A stretch of DNA of 64,000 nucleotides from Alopecurus myosuroides (Eukaryota > Streptophyta > Magnoliopsida > Poales > Poaceae), in assembly GCA_028641055.1 (NCBI GenBank), contig CM054062.1:25366536-25430535 (forward strand), in the 5' to 3' direction. Numbering within the stretch: the first letter of the stretch is position 1; every line of letters starts with the position of its first letter. Shown here in pieces: positions 52,139 through 63,510 of this stretch. The position numbers and the translations under genes were made by a program. The notes below the pieces were generated by a model, which worked only from the letters and a program-made list of their open reading frames with translations, was not told the origin of the DNA and did not search any database.

Positions 52139-52964
52139 AGAGAGAGTAAGTTGGCCTTTCTTACCTCGAGTGCTTACTAGCAATGGCTTTGATTCTAATT
52201 TCATCCATAGAATCATGCACTTAATCTCTAGCGGACATATTCCCATCCATATTAATGGGGACCCAATCTCTCCTCTTCTTTTTTACTTCATAGTTGATGC
52301 CTTTGTGACCCAAGCTAGATGCAACTAGGCGGGCTAGCCATATGTGGGGTGTTATCCCTCACCACATTGAGGGGATCTCTCATCTCCAATACACTAATTG
52401 ATACGACCGTTCTTACATAAAATATCTACTAATACCTTGCCAATCTTGAAATCCTTCTTTTATGTTATAAGTTACTTTTGGTCTTAAGATTAACTTCTTC
52501 CAGAGTGAGGGCTTAGTGATGGAGTGCCCCAATAGGAGCAACGCAGAGCGACTAATCTCCTTAACTGTCACGAGGGGCGTTCCCTTTAACTCACCTTGGG
52601 CTTCCTATCATTGACCGTAAACTTGTTATGATGATTTTGAGGGCCTAGATAGAAAGATGGGTCATAGACCGGACCGTGCCAGAGGAGGTTTATGCCTTTT
52701 GCTGCGCCTTACCCTAACTAACTCGATCTGATGCACATGCGAGTTCACCAAAAATACCATACAGATAGAGAAGGACGGGCAAGAGATGTTGACAAGCGCA
52801 CTAATTGGCTTTGGGAAACATTTCCGGTTAGCCTGCAAAGGCCTGTCCGAAGAAATCTTATATCCACACAGAACGTTCGCTTGATAGCAATAAGGAGTAA
52901 AATATGATAACAATGTTGCTACCAAGGATAAACTTGCCTAGAGCACGGTCGTTTTGGCTACAGG
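52139..52964 (+). mobile_element. degenerate LINE reverse transcriptase, part 2
   Basis: Continues the LINE of 45098-46387 on the other side of the copia element. FPLTHLGLPIIDRKLVMM near 52570-52630 and IERW..RTVPEEVYAF match the L1-type reverse transcriptase thumb region. Frames are broken throughout. It is interrupted at 52965 by CACTA element 2, with AGG on both sides. LINE sequence is not recognisable beyond 63510. Confidence 0.6.
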
Positions 52965-52977
52965 CACTACTAGGGAA

Positions 52978-53215
52978 AAGGCTACCGCAGGCGAACCAAA
53001 TTAGGCTACCGCAGGCGAATATGCGTTCGCCTGGGACCACATCGCCAGCCGTAATGACTTACCGCAGGCGAACAGCAAAATGCGCCTGGGGTAGCTTGAC
53101 ATACCCCAGGCGAACGTGCCCTGTGCGCCTGGGGTAAGCCTTTTACCTGAGGCGAACAGGCAATGTGCGCCTGGGGTACATATTCGCCTAGGGTACGATT
53201 TCTTATTCGCCTGGG
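52978..53215. repeat. CACTA element 2, 3' subterminal repeat array
   Basis: About ten copies of CGCCTGGGGTA, ACCGCAGGCGAA and ACCCCAGGCGAA in both orientations. Such arrays are the known binding sites of the TNPA-type protein in En/Spm elements. Confidence 0.85.
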
Positions 53216-53797
53216 GTATGGTTTTGCTGTGTCAAAAATAAAAGAAACGAAAATAACAGAATTACAGCAAATTGACAGTAATAAATATGAAAATGACAGC
53301 AAAATAACAGAATTATTCTCGATCATCACCAAATAGTCTCGATCATCACCAAATAGTCTTGAAGCGAATAGTTTAGTTACAAGCATAGTTCAAACACTAG
53401 GAGTATAGTCCAAACAAATCGATAGTTTAGTTATCTAGACAAGCAAAACAACAAGTAGCATCAACACTAGCTAGGAGTATAAGCACGGCGATGGCGAAGG
53501 TGGTCATCCGGGCCCTCGTCTTCTCCGTCTTCTCTCTCGCTAGGTAAGTGGCGTATCGAGCTTCCGCCTCCACCATGGCATTGGTCCCAGTCGTCGTAGA
53601 CTCCGGGAACCCTACCGACATACACAACATTACCATGTCATCTGTGCATAGGACAAAAATACGAGTTTAGCATCGAAAGTGATAATAGACCGCAAATAAC
53701 TATCAAAAAATAGAAGCATCAAGGTTTACGAATAAAACACGACAAATAAAGGTCTAAAAGTTATATGATGCAAGTGTATACTAACATTTTGTCAATC
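53216..53797 (-). other. 3' noncoding part of CACTA element 2 second gene
   Basis: AT-rich to 53430. A mixed segment follows (53430-53640) in which a short minus-strand frame (MVMLCMSVGFPESTTTGTNA) is open for 69 codons. No motif. It could be a 3' untranslated exon. Confidence 0.35.
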
Positions 53798-56700
53798 CTA
53801 TAGTCTCGGCGGGAACGGACGAACGCCTTGTAGCGTGTTGAATTTCCGGGTGTCACGTTGCTCTCGTAGGTGTGCTTCTATGTCACGGTTGCTCGGTGGT
53901 GCGTGGCCGTGGAAGAACAAGCCACCCCGAGTGATGACATCCGACGAGAGTATCATGCAGATCCTCCGCTGGATGCGACGGAACTCAGCCCGCACATATT
54001 CATCGGGGGTGCTGGCCATCTTTGTGGTCAGGTCTCGGAGATCACTTGGTAGATGGGCCTGTTGGGCATCCTTTAAGTACTCCCTCATCTGAAAGATGAC
54101 ATACCAAGCTTCCAACTCAGATTCTTGCTCCGATTGCTTGAGGCAGGGGAAGTTTGTTACGTGGGTGCACACGTAGGCGCCTCGGACTATTTTCTCCTTT
54201 TTTAGGGGCTTGCCTAAATCGGCGGCGAAGCCGTTGAGGGCACTATTAAGAACAGCTCTTATGTCGGTGTAGTCCTTCTGCACCGCCCTACCCGCATCGA
54301 GATAAGTGCATTGTGACCAATGCGGTTCCATGACGATGAGTACGCATCCTCCGTTTCTGCGCAGAACATTTCGAACCAGCCATCAATATCATCAATCGGA
54401 ATACTAAGGAGATTCTAGAAAGAATGTAACGACGTGAAGCGGAGAGGACTACTTACTTGGGAAAGTATGGCATGAGAATGGCGTTCTTATCCTTGTTATC
54501 TATCAAAAAACCGTTATGTAAGTCGTGATAAGAACTCGGTCCGCATGTGACCGCAAGTAGTCCTCATTCATGTAGTAGGGGTCCATAATCGCGATGTGCG
54601 GGGTATTCTCCATGACCATATCGTGCGCCATGCTGAGCGATACCAGGCGGACAATGCTTCGGTCGAGCTTACCCAAGTGGAAGACCCTGAATATGTCTTC
54701 GTATCTGATGAAGAACACCTCTGCGGGATTTGAATCCACAAAGCCCACGGATCGGGGCACCTTGACCACGTATAGCGGGTAGGAGGGATGTTTCTCACGT
54801 AGAAGTTCATTCTCTTTGAACAAAATCCCGTCGTGGATGGTCCTCATGTCACCACCCATGACAGCGACAACCTCTGGCGGCAGCATCGGCTCACCTATCT
54901 CATGCACCTTCCTCCACGGGACGGCGGACGGCAAACGGTCCAGGACTCGGGCGGCCGCTGGCTGGCTACTAGAGGAGGCACCACCTTTCTTCTTCTTGGC
55001 TACCGTCCTCTTCCGATTCTTCTTCGGCCTCAAGCAGATGGGAGTGCCGCTTTGTTTTACCGCCTCCGCGGCCGTAGCACGGAGTGTATTCGGGGTAACC
55101 AGCGTAGGCTGTGGAGCCGTAAAGGCCGTCTGCTCCTCGGGAGTTTCTTGGGAATAGGTTAGCTTCTTCTGGATATCCGGTTTTCTGGTGGGTAACTCAG
55201 AAGAACCGCCCTCTCCGCCATCTACCTTCTTCTGGATATCAAGAGTTCTGGCGGGTAACTTCGGAGGAACCGGCTTCTCGCCATCCAACTGATTTATGAA
55301 ATCGTCAATGGGAGCAAGTTCAATATCCATGTAGTCGTCATGGGTCTCATGCTCGTGATGTTGCTCGTCATTGGACGTCTCGTGCTCGGGAGGAGGAGGA
55401 TCCACCGGAGGTGGAGAGAGGACATTGCCATGTTGGACCTTGTCTTGTTGGCTTGCCGCGGGCGCAACCGGTGTAGTGGTGACGGTCATGGCTTGGCTTG
55501 GCGCCGACCCTGACGTCGTGTTCAGCCGAATAAGGGCTTTCGGCCATAGCGAGATTTGATTGTCCAGTTGGCCGAGATTCAGCTCGCTGTCGGCATCGGC
55601 GGGTTGATTAGGAGGATACAAGTTCTCGAATCCCGGTAGCACCAGATCGACGCGAACCCGAAGCTCGTTGGCCGGTATATCTCTGCAATGGTACTTGCGG
55701 GATAGTGGCTGCAAGATGCTCCCCTTTGCAACATCCTTCAACTCGCTGCCCACTTTTAGCAGGAAGGTGCATCCCGTCGCGTCAGCCTGCGATAACATGC
55801 ATGGATAGGTCAGAGAGTAGGGTTATATTGAACTGGCTACAGCTTTTGAGACGGTCAATAATTTACCGTGAGGGCATTGAGCTCGGCTAACGTCGACGGA
55901 CCACAGGTGATGGTGGGCTCGTCGAGCAACGGGGTGGTGGCCGCGCCGGACACGGCCGACGGTCCATCGGGGGCAGGCGCGTCGGGCACGCCGACGGTCC
56001 ATCGGGGGCAGGCGCGTCGGGCACGGCCGACGGTCCATCGGGGGCAGGCGCGTCGGGCACGGCGGGGGCGACAGGCACGGCCGACGTCGACGGACCACCG
56101 GCGGCGGCCGCGGCGGGCACGACCAACATCGACGGTATGTTGAACGTCGGTAACGGCCCCTGTGAGCCCCCGGCGATGTAGCCACATATTTTTTCAAATA
56201 CGGCGGGGATGAGCGCATTCATCTTTTCCCCCACCGTTTTCTCAATCTTCTTCTCCATGTTTGTTTCCAAGTCATGGACCTTCTTCTTCAGCTCCTCCGT
56301 CTCCTCGCTCTTCTTTGCCGCCCGCGACTCCTTAGTGCTGGGCTCAGCCAAGCCATAGTTGGCGTGCTTCTTATTAAGTCCGCCGCCGGTGATACGGCCT
56401 AAGTGCGGCCTTTTCAGAGGGTCCTGGCTCTTTGCCTTGTTGTACCCCCTGATGAAAGGCTTATCCCACGCGACTTTGGCCGTCGACGTCTGCGACGAGG
56501 AAGATTCAAGTTGTTGTTCTTCTAGCTGCAGAAGCAACATATAAACGGTTTAGAATTGGTTTCGTACTAGAATGAAATCATGGACTTGATGATGATGAGT
56601 TGCATGAAATGGTAAATTTCTTACCACTAGCTTCTCAACATTCTTCACGCTATCGTCCGTGACCAAAATAACACCCTCCACCATCTTCGGGTCCGAGACA

Positions 56701-57551
56701 AGTTCCCCGGTCGGAGTTACTTTTCTGTACCTCGACCTCATGAATTTCTGGAATTGCGGGTCATGGGCATACTTGGCGTAAGGGTTCTCAATCCCTTTTT
56801 CAATGTAGGCCTGGTCCTCTTTCGCCCAAACTGGCTCCTTCCCGTCGTAGCCACGACAGCCGAGATTGTGGTGACCGATGTTCTTCGATGCTAGATCCTT
56901 CCCCCATTCCGTTTGATTCTTAGTGAAATCAAGCGACTCGTTATTTAGGAAAGTCTTGAAGTCATCGGGCGTAATCCGCGGGAAGTGGCGATGGATCTCT
57001 TCGAATGGTTTCGATTCCCTAATCATCGCCCTCCCCATAGTCTTGTAATTGCTCAGGGCTTTGGTGAATCTAGTGAGGGCGAGTTTGTTCACGAGGTTGC
57101 CCTTCAGATTCTCGTTGTTGTAGGGGGGAGGGAACTCGTACCGCGCGTGCAGCCTCGAGATGAGTTGGGCGCGCAGAGTTGGCTTCTTCTTGAGAGTCGG
57201 CTCGTTGACATTGACGACGTCTCGAAGTATCGCGCCAAGTTGGAGGAAGTACCCCTTCACAAGGTCCAATGGCATCAGAGGCGTGCCACTGGAAGGGTCC
57301 ACCTCCGTGAATTTCTCTCGAACGGTGCGGACCTTGTTCGCAGCTCGCTTCCGACGCTTGTTTCCCGTCGTGCTGCTCCCTGAGGGACCCCCGGCGCCAC
57401 TATCAGTGGTTTCCTCCTCGCCACCGGTGAGCCCGTCATCATTGTGGGGCTCGACATCATGGTCAGTTTGTGTCCGATCTTCCTCTTGCGACTCTCGAGC
57501 CATAAGGATGTAGTGGTCCAATAAAGCCGGATCCGTAGTAGAAGAAGACAT
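53798..57551 (-). pseudogene. CACTA element 2 second gene: Transposase_24-like plus Ulp1/C48-like protein
   Basis: Four exons with consistent GT..AG sites: 57551-56625, 56525-55867, 55786-54457, 54356-53798, about 1,160 codons. Exon 1 has an acidic head, a basic stretch (GNKRRKRAANK) and a Transposase_24-like region (about 110-290) with KNQTEWGKDLASKNIGHHNL. Exon 2 is a coiled coil followed by 12-residue AVPDAPAPDGPS repeats. Exon 3 is a linker with another basic region. Exon 4 reads CVLIVMEPHWSQCTYLDAG and later CLKQSEQ..EAWYVIFQMREY, resembling the His-Asp-Gln parts of a Ulp1/C48 protease, but Ala-Trp stands where the catalytic Cys is expected. Two single-base lesions shift the frame: one in the repeats near 55990 and one in an A6 run (54505-54510, plus strand). 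The role in transposition is inferred from related elements. Confidence 0.75.
55945..56065 (-). repeat. 36 bp coding tandem repeats
   Basis: About three and a half units of a 36 bp repeat encoding AVPDAPAPDGPS. One unit has lost a G (GCACGCCGACGG instead of GCACGGCCGACGG) near 55990, which breaks the reading frame. Confidence 0.85.
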
Positions 57552-58439
57552 GCCCTAGCTAGCAGTAGACAAAACGTATACTGTTAGTCACCGGAAAAAT
57601 TCGGCGTGACCTCGGCTATAAATGGTCATGCCGGAGTGCCAGAAATTCGCCGGAATGGAAATGAATCAACGTTCCGACAAAACATTGGCACTCAATGTAC
57701 CTGCAACATAAATTGAATGCACACATGCATGGCCACAAAAACAGTTCCTTGCATTGCTGTCATCACATGGCACAAAAACTCCCAGGAAATTCATATATCA
57801 TGCCAAAAAAAAACTCCATATATATAGATCAAAGTAAAATACTGCACTTAATTAATAACAAATCACAGAGAATTCTAGCAGTGTCCAAAGCTTCAGTGTT
57901 CTATTCACATGTAATTAGTAGGTGATTCAGCTACTGTAAGAAATATAGCATTAGGTGATTCAGCTAGTGTAATTCTAGCAGATTGATTTCCACTATGAGC
58001 TGAACTACCAGAATCCAGAAATAATGGTACATGATCGATCAGATCCAGTTCTAGCTAAAGCATGTATGATGGAGTAGCAGCAGTAGTATGAGGGCGTTGG
58101 AAGAGGGGGGGCTGACCTGGGTTCGTCGTGGGCGTGGGCGACGGCGGCGTGGGTGATGACGCCGGCGTGGACGACGACGATGAGAGGGACGGCGCGCGGC
58201 GTGCTCCCGCTCCTCCTCCCCTGCTGCTCCCGCTCCTCCTCCGCTGCTGCTCCTGCTCCTCCTCCTGCTGCTGCTCCCGCTCCTCCTCCTCCTGCTTGAC
58301 AACGACGACGGCGGCGTGCGATGAGAGCTAGAGACGACGGCGGCGTGCGATGAGAGCTAGAGACGACGGCGGCGTGCGGTTTGGGATCGATATGAAACGA
58401 GAGTGATATGCGGGTTGGGCGTTCGCAGAGTGAGGACTT
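57552..58439 (-). other. leader and first intron region of CACTA element 2 second gene
   Basis: A GC-rich leader (58100-58440) contains a CGACGGCGGCGTGCGATGAGAG-type unit of about 30 bp repeated two to three times (58305-58380) and a CCAG|GTCAGCCCC donor near 58122-58110 that is also present in element 1. AT-rich intron-like DNA leads to the ATG at 57551. Confidence 0.5.
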
Positions 58440-58800
58440 ACAGGCGCACAACGAGTGAAATGCGCCTGCGCTATACTTTACCCCAGGCGAACAGGCCGGA
58501 ATGCGCCTGCGCTAATGTTCGTAGCTATTCGTTATGCGCGGGCCCACAGAGCCATACCCCAGACGCGTAACGTAAGAAATGCGCCTACGCAAACCGGTCC
58601 TAAAGGCCTGCGGCCATTTGCTGCAGGTAGGTGGGGCCCAGGGGACACACCCTTTAGAACCGGTTTGTGATACAAACCGGTTCTAATGTGTTTGGCTCGA
58701 GGCCCTGTTATGCGCGGGCCCACAGATCCATACTCCAGGCGCATGACCTAGAAAATGCGCCCGTGCTAAAATTACGCAGCCCCACCCCGGCCCGAGACAC
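58440..58800. repeat. internal block of subterminal-type repeats and ACCGGTTTGT palindromes
   Basis: Lies between the two genes. It has CAGGCGCA, GCGCCTGCGCTA and ACCCCAGGCGAA motifs like those at the transposon ends, two copies of a CGCGGGCCCACAGA phrase, and a perfect 14 bp-arm inverted repeat around ACCGGTTTGT (58655-58668 / 58672-58685). It is probably the promoter region of the second gene. Confidence 0.75.
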
Positions 58801-59019
58801 ATCGAGCAATACGAATGCTATTAATTATATGGGGCTCCCCCACGTTGGTTTTCACTTCAAAATTACATACATATATGAAAGTTAACATGTGCAAAAATAT
58901 TTAATATGTCGCATCGAGCGTAAATAGATTGATTTAGCGAGATACCGCAAGTGTTTCTCTCTGAAAACACATTGTACATAGTAGCTATTAGCATGTTATA
59001 TCGCGAGTATTTCCCTCTC

Positions 59020-62000
59020 TCAACCTTTCGTCACAATCTTACTCTTGCCTTTCTTGGTCGATGTTGAATACGTGACCGCCATATTGTGACTTCTTCTTGT
59101 GAATGGAAGACCTGTCCTAGGTAGTGTGGTCCTGCTTCTTCTTGTGGTGTAAGGTGCATAGTCTTCACCGGGTTCTTCCATCATCGGGTCTCCGACTAAG
59201 CCGTCGAAGTCTTTCTCATCGGCGACTCCATCCATTCCAATGAGGGCCCTTTTTCCTCTTCTTACGACAACACGACTAGGCTTTGCCGGGTCGGTTATGA
59301 AGAAGCATTGCTCCATGTGCTTAGCCAATACCCAGGGCTCATTTTGCGCGGTGGGGTTCTTGGACTTGGGTTTGTTGGCTTCAGACATCGACATAGTGGT
59401 GAAATATTCGTCTTCTTTCGTGACGTTTGTAGCCCATCTGACATGGAACATCGGCAGCTTTACCCCAACGTAGTCAAGCTCCCAGATTTCCTCGATCTTT
59501 CCGTAGTATCTTCTAATCTCTTCGCCCGTGTAAGATTCCATTGTTATAGACGAGTTTTGATAGTCGCTACTTTTGTCTCTTTCCTCCGTGTAGAATGTGT
59601 ACCCATTGATGTCGTATGCTTGATAAGTCATCAGATTGGGCGCGGGGCCATATGACAAGGCCAATACAATTTTATCTTTCTGACATGTCATTGGCGGGGG
59701 ATCGGCATCAATCTGCTTCTTGAACCATGTCGCGAAAGAGGAGTTGTGTGCTCTAAATATCTCATCTTCCGTCATCGGCCTGCGAGCACTGTTTTTTATC
59801 GCGGTTTTGTGCTCTTCTATCCAAGGTTCGACATCGTCGATGTGTTGTAACACTACTAGGTGGGCCCTTTCAAAGTCGGCTCTCCGACCACACGAGTCCA
59901 CGTCCAATTACCCTTTTGCCAGTGTTGTGGCCTACCCCCATGAACCTGTCAAGGTGCTTGTTTGCGGGCAAACCAACAGCTGGCTTCTCATCGCCTAGAA
60001 AATTCTTGCAGAAAGAGATGCATTCTTCGGTGAGAAATCCCTGGACGATGCTTCCATCCGGGTGTGCCCTGTTACGAACGAATGATTTGATGATCCCGTT
60101 CATTCTTTCTAACGCCATCATGGTGTGCAAGAATGCCGGCCCAAGATTGGTGATATCGTCCACAATATGGACCAAGAGATGTACCATAATATCAAAGAAG
60201 GCAGGTGGGAAGTACATCTCAAGCTCGCATAGGATGGTGACGATCTCTTCCTGCAGCCTTCCGAGTTTCTTCACGCTTATCGACTTCCGAGTGATGACAT
60301 CGAAAAAGTTACAGAGGCCAGTGAGCGTTTGACGGACGTGCGGTTCCATTATCCCTCTGATTGCAACCGGAAGTATTTGCGTCATCATCACGTGACAGTC
60401 ATGAGACTTCATCCCGCTGAAGATTTTTTTCTCCGCGTCTAGGTATCTGCTTATCAGCCCCGCGTAACCTAAGGGAAATTTCACTCCGAGGAGGCATGTG
60501 AATATTTGCGCGAGCTCGTCGGGGCTTAGAGTGAAGCAAGAGGGTTTCAGGCGGTGAGTTTGGTGTTTCTTAGCCCTTTTCCGCTTGCGGTCGTCCATCT
60601 CATCCACCTCATCCTCGTCCTCCTCCGTCTGTTCACGCGTAGAAGGCGGTAAGTGAAGCTCGCTCCTGATATTCAGGACCATCAGGTCGTATCTTGATTT
60701 TGGCCCGTCTTTGGTCCTATCTGGCATGTTGAACAGGGTGCCAAGCAAGCTCTCACACACATTCTTCGTGATATGCATGACATCAAGGCAGTGAGGCACT
60801 CCGAGGATTGGCCAGTACCGCAAGTCCCAAAACACGGACCTCCTTTTCCATACCCCCAAGAGCGGTCCTTCTGGCGGAGGACACTTTTTCTCTCCTCGCT
60901 TCCGCTTTTGTACCTTTCCCGACGGAGGACACGTTTTCCAATTCTTCAATAGAGTATCGATCTCTTCTCCTCTTCTCTTGCGTGGAGGTAGATCGAGCTC
61001 ATCTTTACCGTTGAACAGGTCTCCGCGCTTTCTCCACGGGTCGTTCAGTGGTAGCCACATTCGATGCCTCATGTATACGGTTTTAGAAGATCCGGGATCC
61101 TTGTGTAGCTGTAGAAACGGGGTAAATTCCATGCACCTGACACAAGCCTTGTGTCCATGGCACACCTGACACGCAATATATCTGTATCCGAGATAGTCCT
61201 GCACCGTCGTGATCAGTGCGGCTCTCATACGAAAAGTTTCTTCTTTGAAGGCGTCCCATGTTTCCACCCCTTCCTCCCACAACGTGTCTAGCTCCTCCTT
61301 CAATAGCTCGAGATACAGGTTGATATCGCTCCCTGGCTGGGTCGGCCCTTGAATCAGCATACTCATGTGTATGTACTTCCTCTTCAGACACAGCCACGGG
61401 GGGAGGTTGTACATCCATACAAACACGGGCCAGGTGCTATGTTTGCTGCTCTGATTGCCAAACGTATTGAGACCGTCGGTGCTCGCACCAAGCCTGATGT
61501 TCCTTGGGTCGTTCCCGAATTGTTCATCGAATGCGTCTAATGCTTTCCACTGACGTGCATCCGAAGGGTGTGTTAGCACTGGTTTTTCAACACGTTCTGG
61601 ATCGCTCAGCACCGCCTTCTTTCTGTCATCGTGCCAGCGCATGAGCTTTGCTTCCTTGGGGTCCACGAAGTACCGCTGCAGACGGGGAATGAGTGGAAAG
61701 TACCACACAACTTTCCTAGGAGCTTTCTTCGTCCCCCTCTTGTAACGATCAGCACCGCACACCGGACATTTGATCTGGTCCGCGTGCTCGTTACGGTAAA
61801 TTATGCAGTCATGGACGCAAGCGTGGTATTTTGTGTGCGGTAAATCGAGGGGGCACACGATTTTCTTTTCCTCCTGTAGACTACTAGCACATGTGTTCCC
61901 TTCAGGTAAGTGCGTCTTCAGGTATCGCAGAAGATCGTCCATGCTTGTGTCGGTCCATCCGTGTTTTTCCTTCATCTCAAGAAGATCCAGAGCTACTCTC

Positions 62001-62530
62001 AAGCGTGACTCCTCCGTCCCGCGACTTGCGTCATATAACGGAGTTGCAGAGTCTATCTCTAGTTGCGTGATCTTAGATTTACGTCTGGCGTCGGTCGACG
62101 TGTTCTTGAGAAGAAGATCTTGAACATGAGGGTCCCGCACGACTGAAGTTAGCGGAGTGTTCATGTCCTCGTCTTCATGTTGTTGATCACCATGACTACT
62201 TTCTTCTTCATTATAGTCGTCTCCGTCGACAGCCTCTTCGTCCTCTCCATTGCCATGTTCAGACTCCTCCTGATCATCTTCACATGTCGCCGCCCAATTG
62301 GTCTCGACGTGATCATCGTCTTCATCATCATCCATCCACTTAGTGTGGCCCTCCATGAAACTATACCTGAGCAGGTGCTTCTCCATATTACCAGAATCTG
62401 GTTTGAACAAAGACCCCAGCTTGCATTTCCGACACAGACACTCTATCTCGGTGCGGTTGTTTCGATGCATCTCGGCCGTCGCGCGTCGCACGTACCTATG
62501 CACCACGCTTGTCCTCATCGCAATGACCAT
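59020..62530 (-). pseudogene. CACTA (En/Spm) TNPD-type transposase, one frameshift
   Basis: Same domain order as 34545-38057: zinc-like CRKCK head, acidic spacer, tnp2 core (TDGLN acidic site, HCLDVMHITKNV), DUF4218-like SHDCHVMM block and DUF4216-like tail. The codon that is TAG in element 1 is CAG here. One extra base near 59907 (CCAATTA against CCATTA on the plus strand) shifts the frame after HNTGKRV. The second frame then runs from 59907 to the normal stop at 59020. The start ATG at 62530 follows a TTTTGTAG acceptor. This copy is otherwise complete and would encode about 1,170 residues. Confidence 0.92.
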
Positions 62531-63094
62531 TGCTACAAAATGCAAGAGAGAGAGGTTTCATTAACTAGATCCGGTTTTCACGGAAAATTTCGTCATGACC
62601 TTCCTACAAAAGGTGTAACGCGGAGCGCCAGAAATTTGCCGAAAAGGAAATGAATCAACATTTCGGCAAAACATTGGCAACTCATCCTCATGGCAACACA
62701 ATAAAATGAAAAAGAGAACGAATTTCTCATCCACCGACCAATCCCACGCACCTATTAAGATGATACACAATGCAAAATATATAGACGCGATGACGACGTC
62801 GAAGATCACCGGAGAGACGACCGATAAGAGAGTGATAGATCTAGAAGTATCTAGTGGTGCATTTGTGGTGAGATCTAGTGTCCGGTTAGTAGATCTAGTG
62901 GAGAGATTTGGAAGAGGGAAAGTGGGGTAGCATACTAGCTAAAATATAACAAACATGATTGGTTAAATTAGCTAAAAATGGTGGAGGGGTGTGGGGGATT
63001 GAGCTAGGAGCACTAATGGCTCGAGTTTGGACTAGTGAGTGAGTGAGTGGGGTGGATAGGGGTGGTGGTGGGTGGCTGGCCGCACATATATTGA

Positions 63095-63480
63095 GGACAA
63101 ATATTACCCCAGGCGAATATGGCATGGGATGCGCCTGCACTAAGGGGTGCTACCCCAGGCGTTTCCTTATCCCAGGCGAACAGGGACGTCGTATGCCTGC
63201 GCTAACGGGAGCTACCCCAGTCCACTTTTTACCCCAGGCGCTTCTGCCCGGATTCGCCTGGGGTATTTGTTATACCGCAGGCGAACCGGTATTCTGTTCG
63301 CCTGGGGTAAAGGAAGAGTGCCCGGGGGTCTGCGGTGGTGGCCCTGCCACACTTTACCCCAGGCGCGGCTGAGTTTTGTTCGCCTGGGGTCCAGGCTTAC
63401 CCCAGGCGTACCGTTTACCTGTTCGCCTGCGCTAATTAGCCCAGGCGCATGGTTTTTCTTGTTCGCCTGTGGTAGGATAT
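63095..63480. repeat. CACTA element 2, 5' subterminal repeat array
   Basis: Sixteen or more copies of ACCCCAGGCG / CGCCTGGGGTA / CGCCTGCGCTA in both orientations between the right terminus and the transposase promoter region. Confidence 0.85.
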
Positions 63481-63510
63481 GCTGCTATAAGCAAATCTCT
63501 AGTAGTGAGG

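Larger units (their letters stand above)
52965..63507 (-). mobile_element. CACTA element 2, full length, 10.5 kb
   Basis: The left end (transposon 3') is CACTACTAGGGAAAAGGC and the right end (transposon 5'), read on the minus strand, is CACTACTAGAGATTTGC. Target duplication AGG lies at 52962-52964 and 63508-63510. Subterminal arrays of ACCCCAGGCGAA / CGCCTGGGGTA fill 52978-53215 and about 63100-63480. Two genes on the minus strand are separated by an internal block (58440-58800) of the same motifs. Element 1 is a second member of the family. The transposase genes agree closely over their whole length. Confidence 0.95.

Noticed and set aside
52978..53215. Regularly spaced short repeats that could suggest a CRISPR array
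   Set aside because: The repeats are in both orientations, irregularly spaced and adjacent to a CACTACTAG terminus. They are transposon subterminal motifs in a plant genome.
55823..56218. Arg/Pro-rich ORFs over the 36 bp repeats
   Set aside because: Out-of-frame readings of the coding minisatellite in the second CACTA gene.
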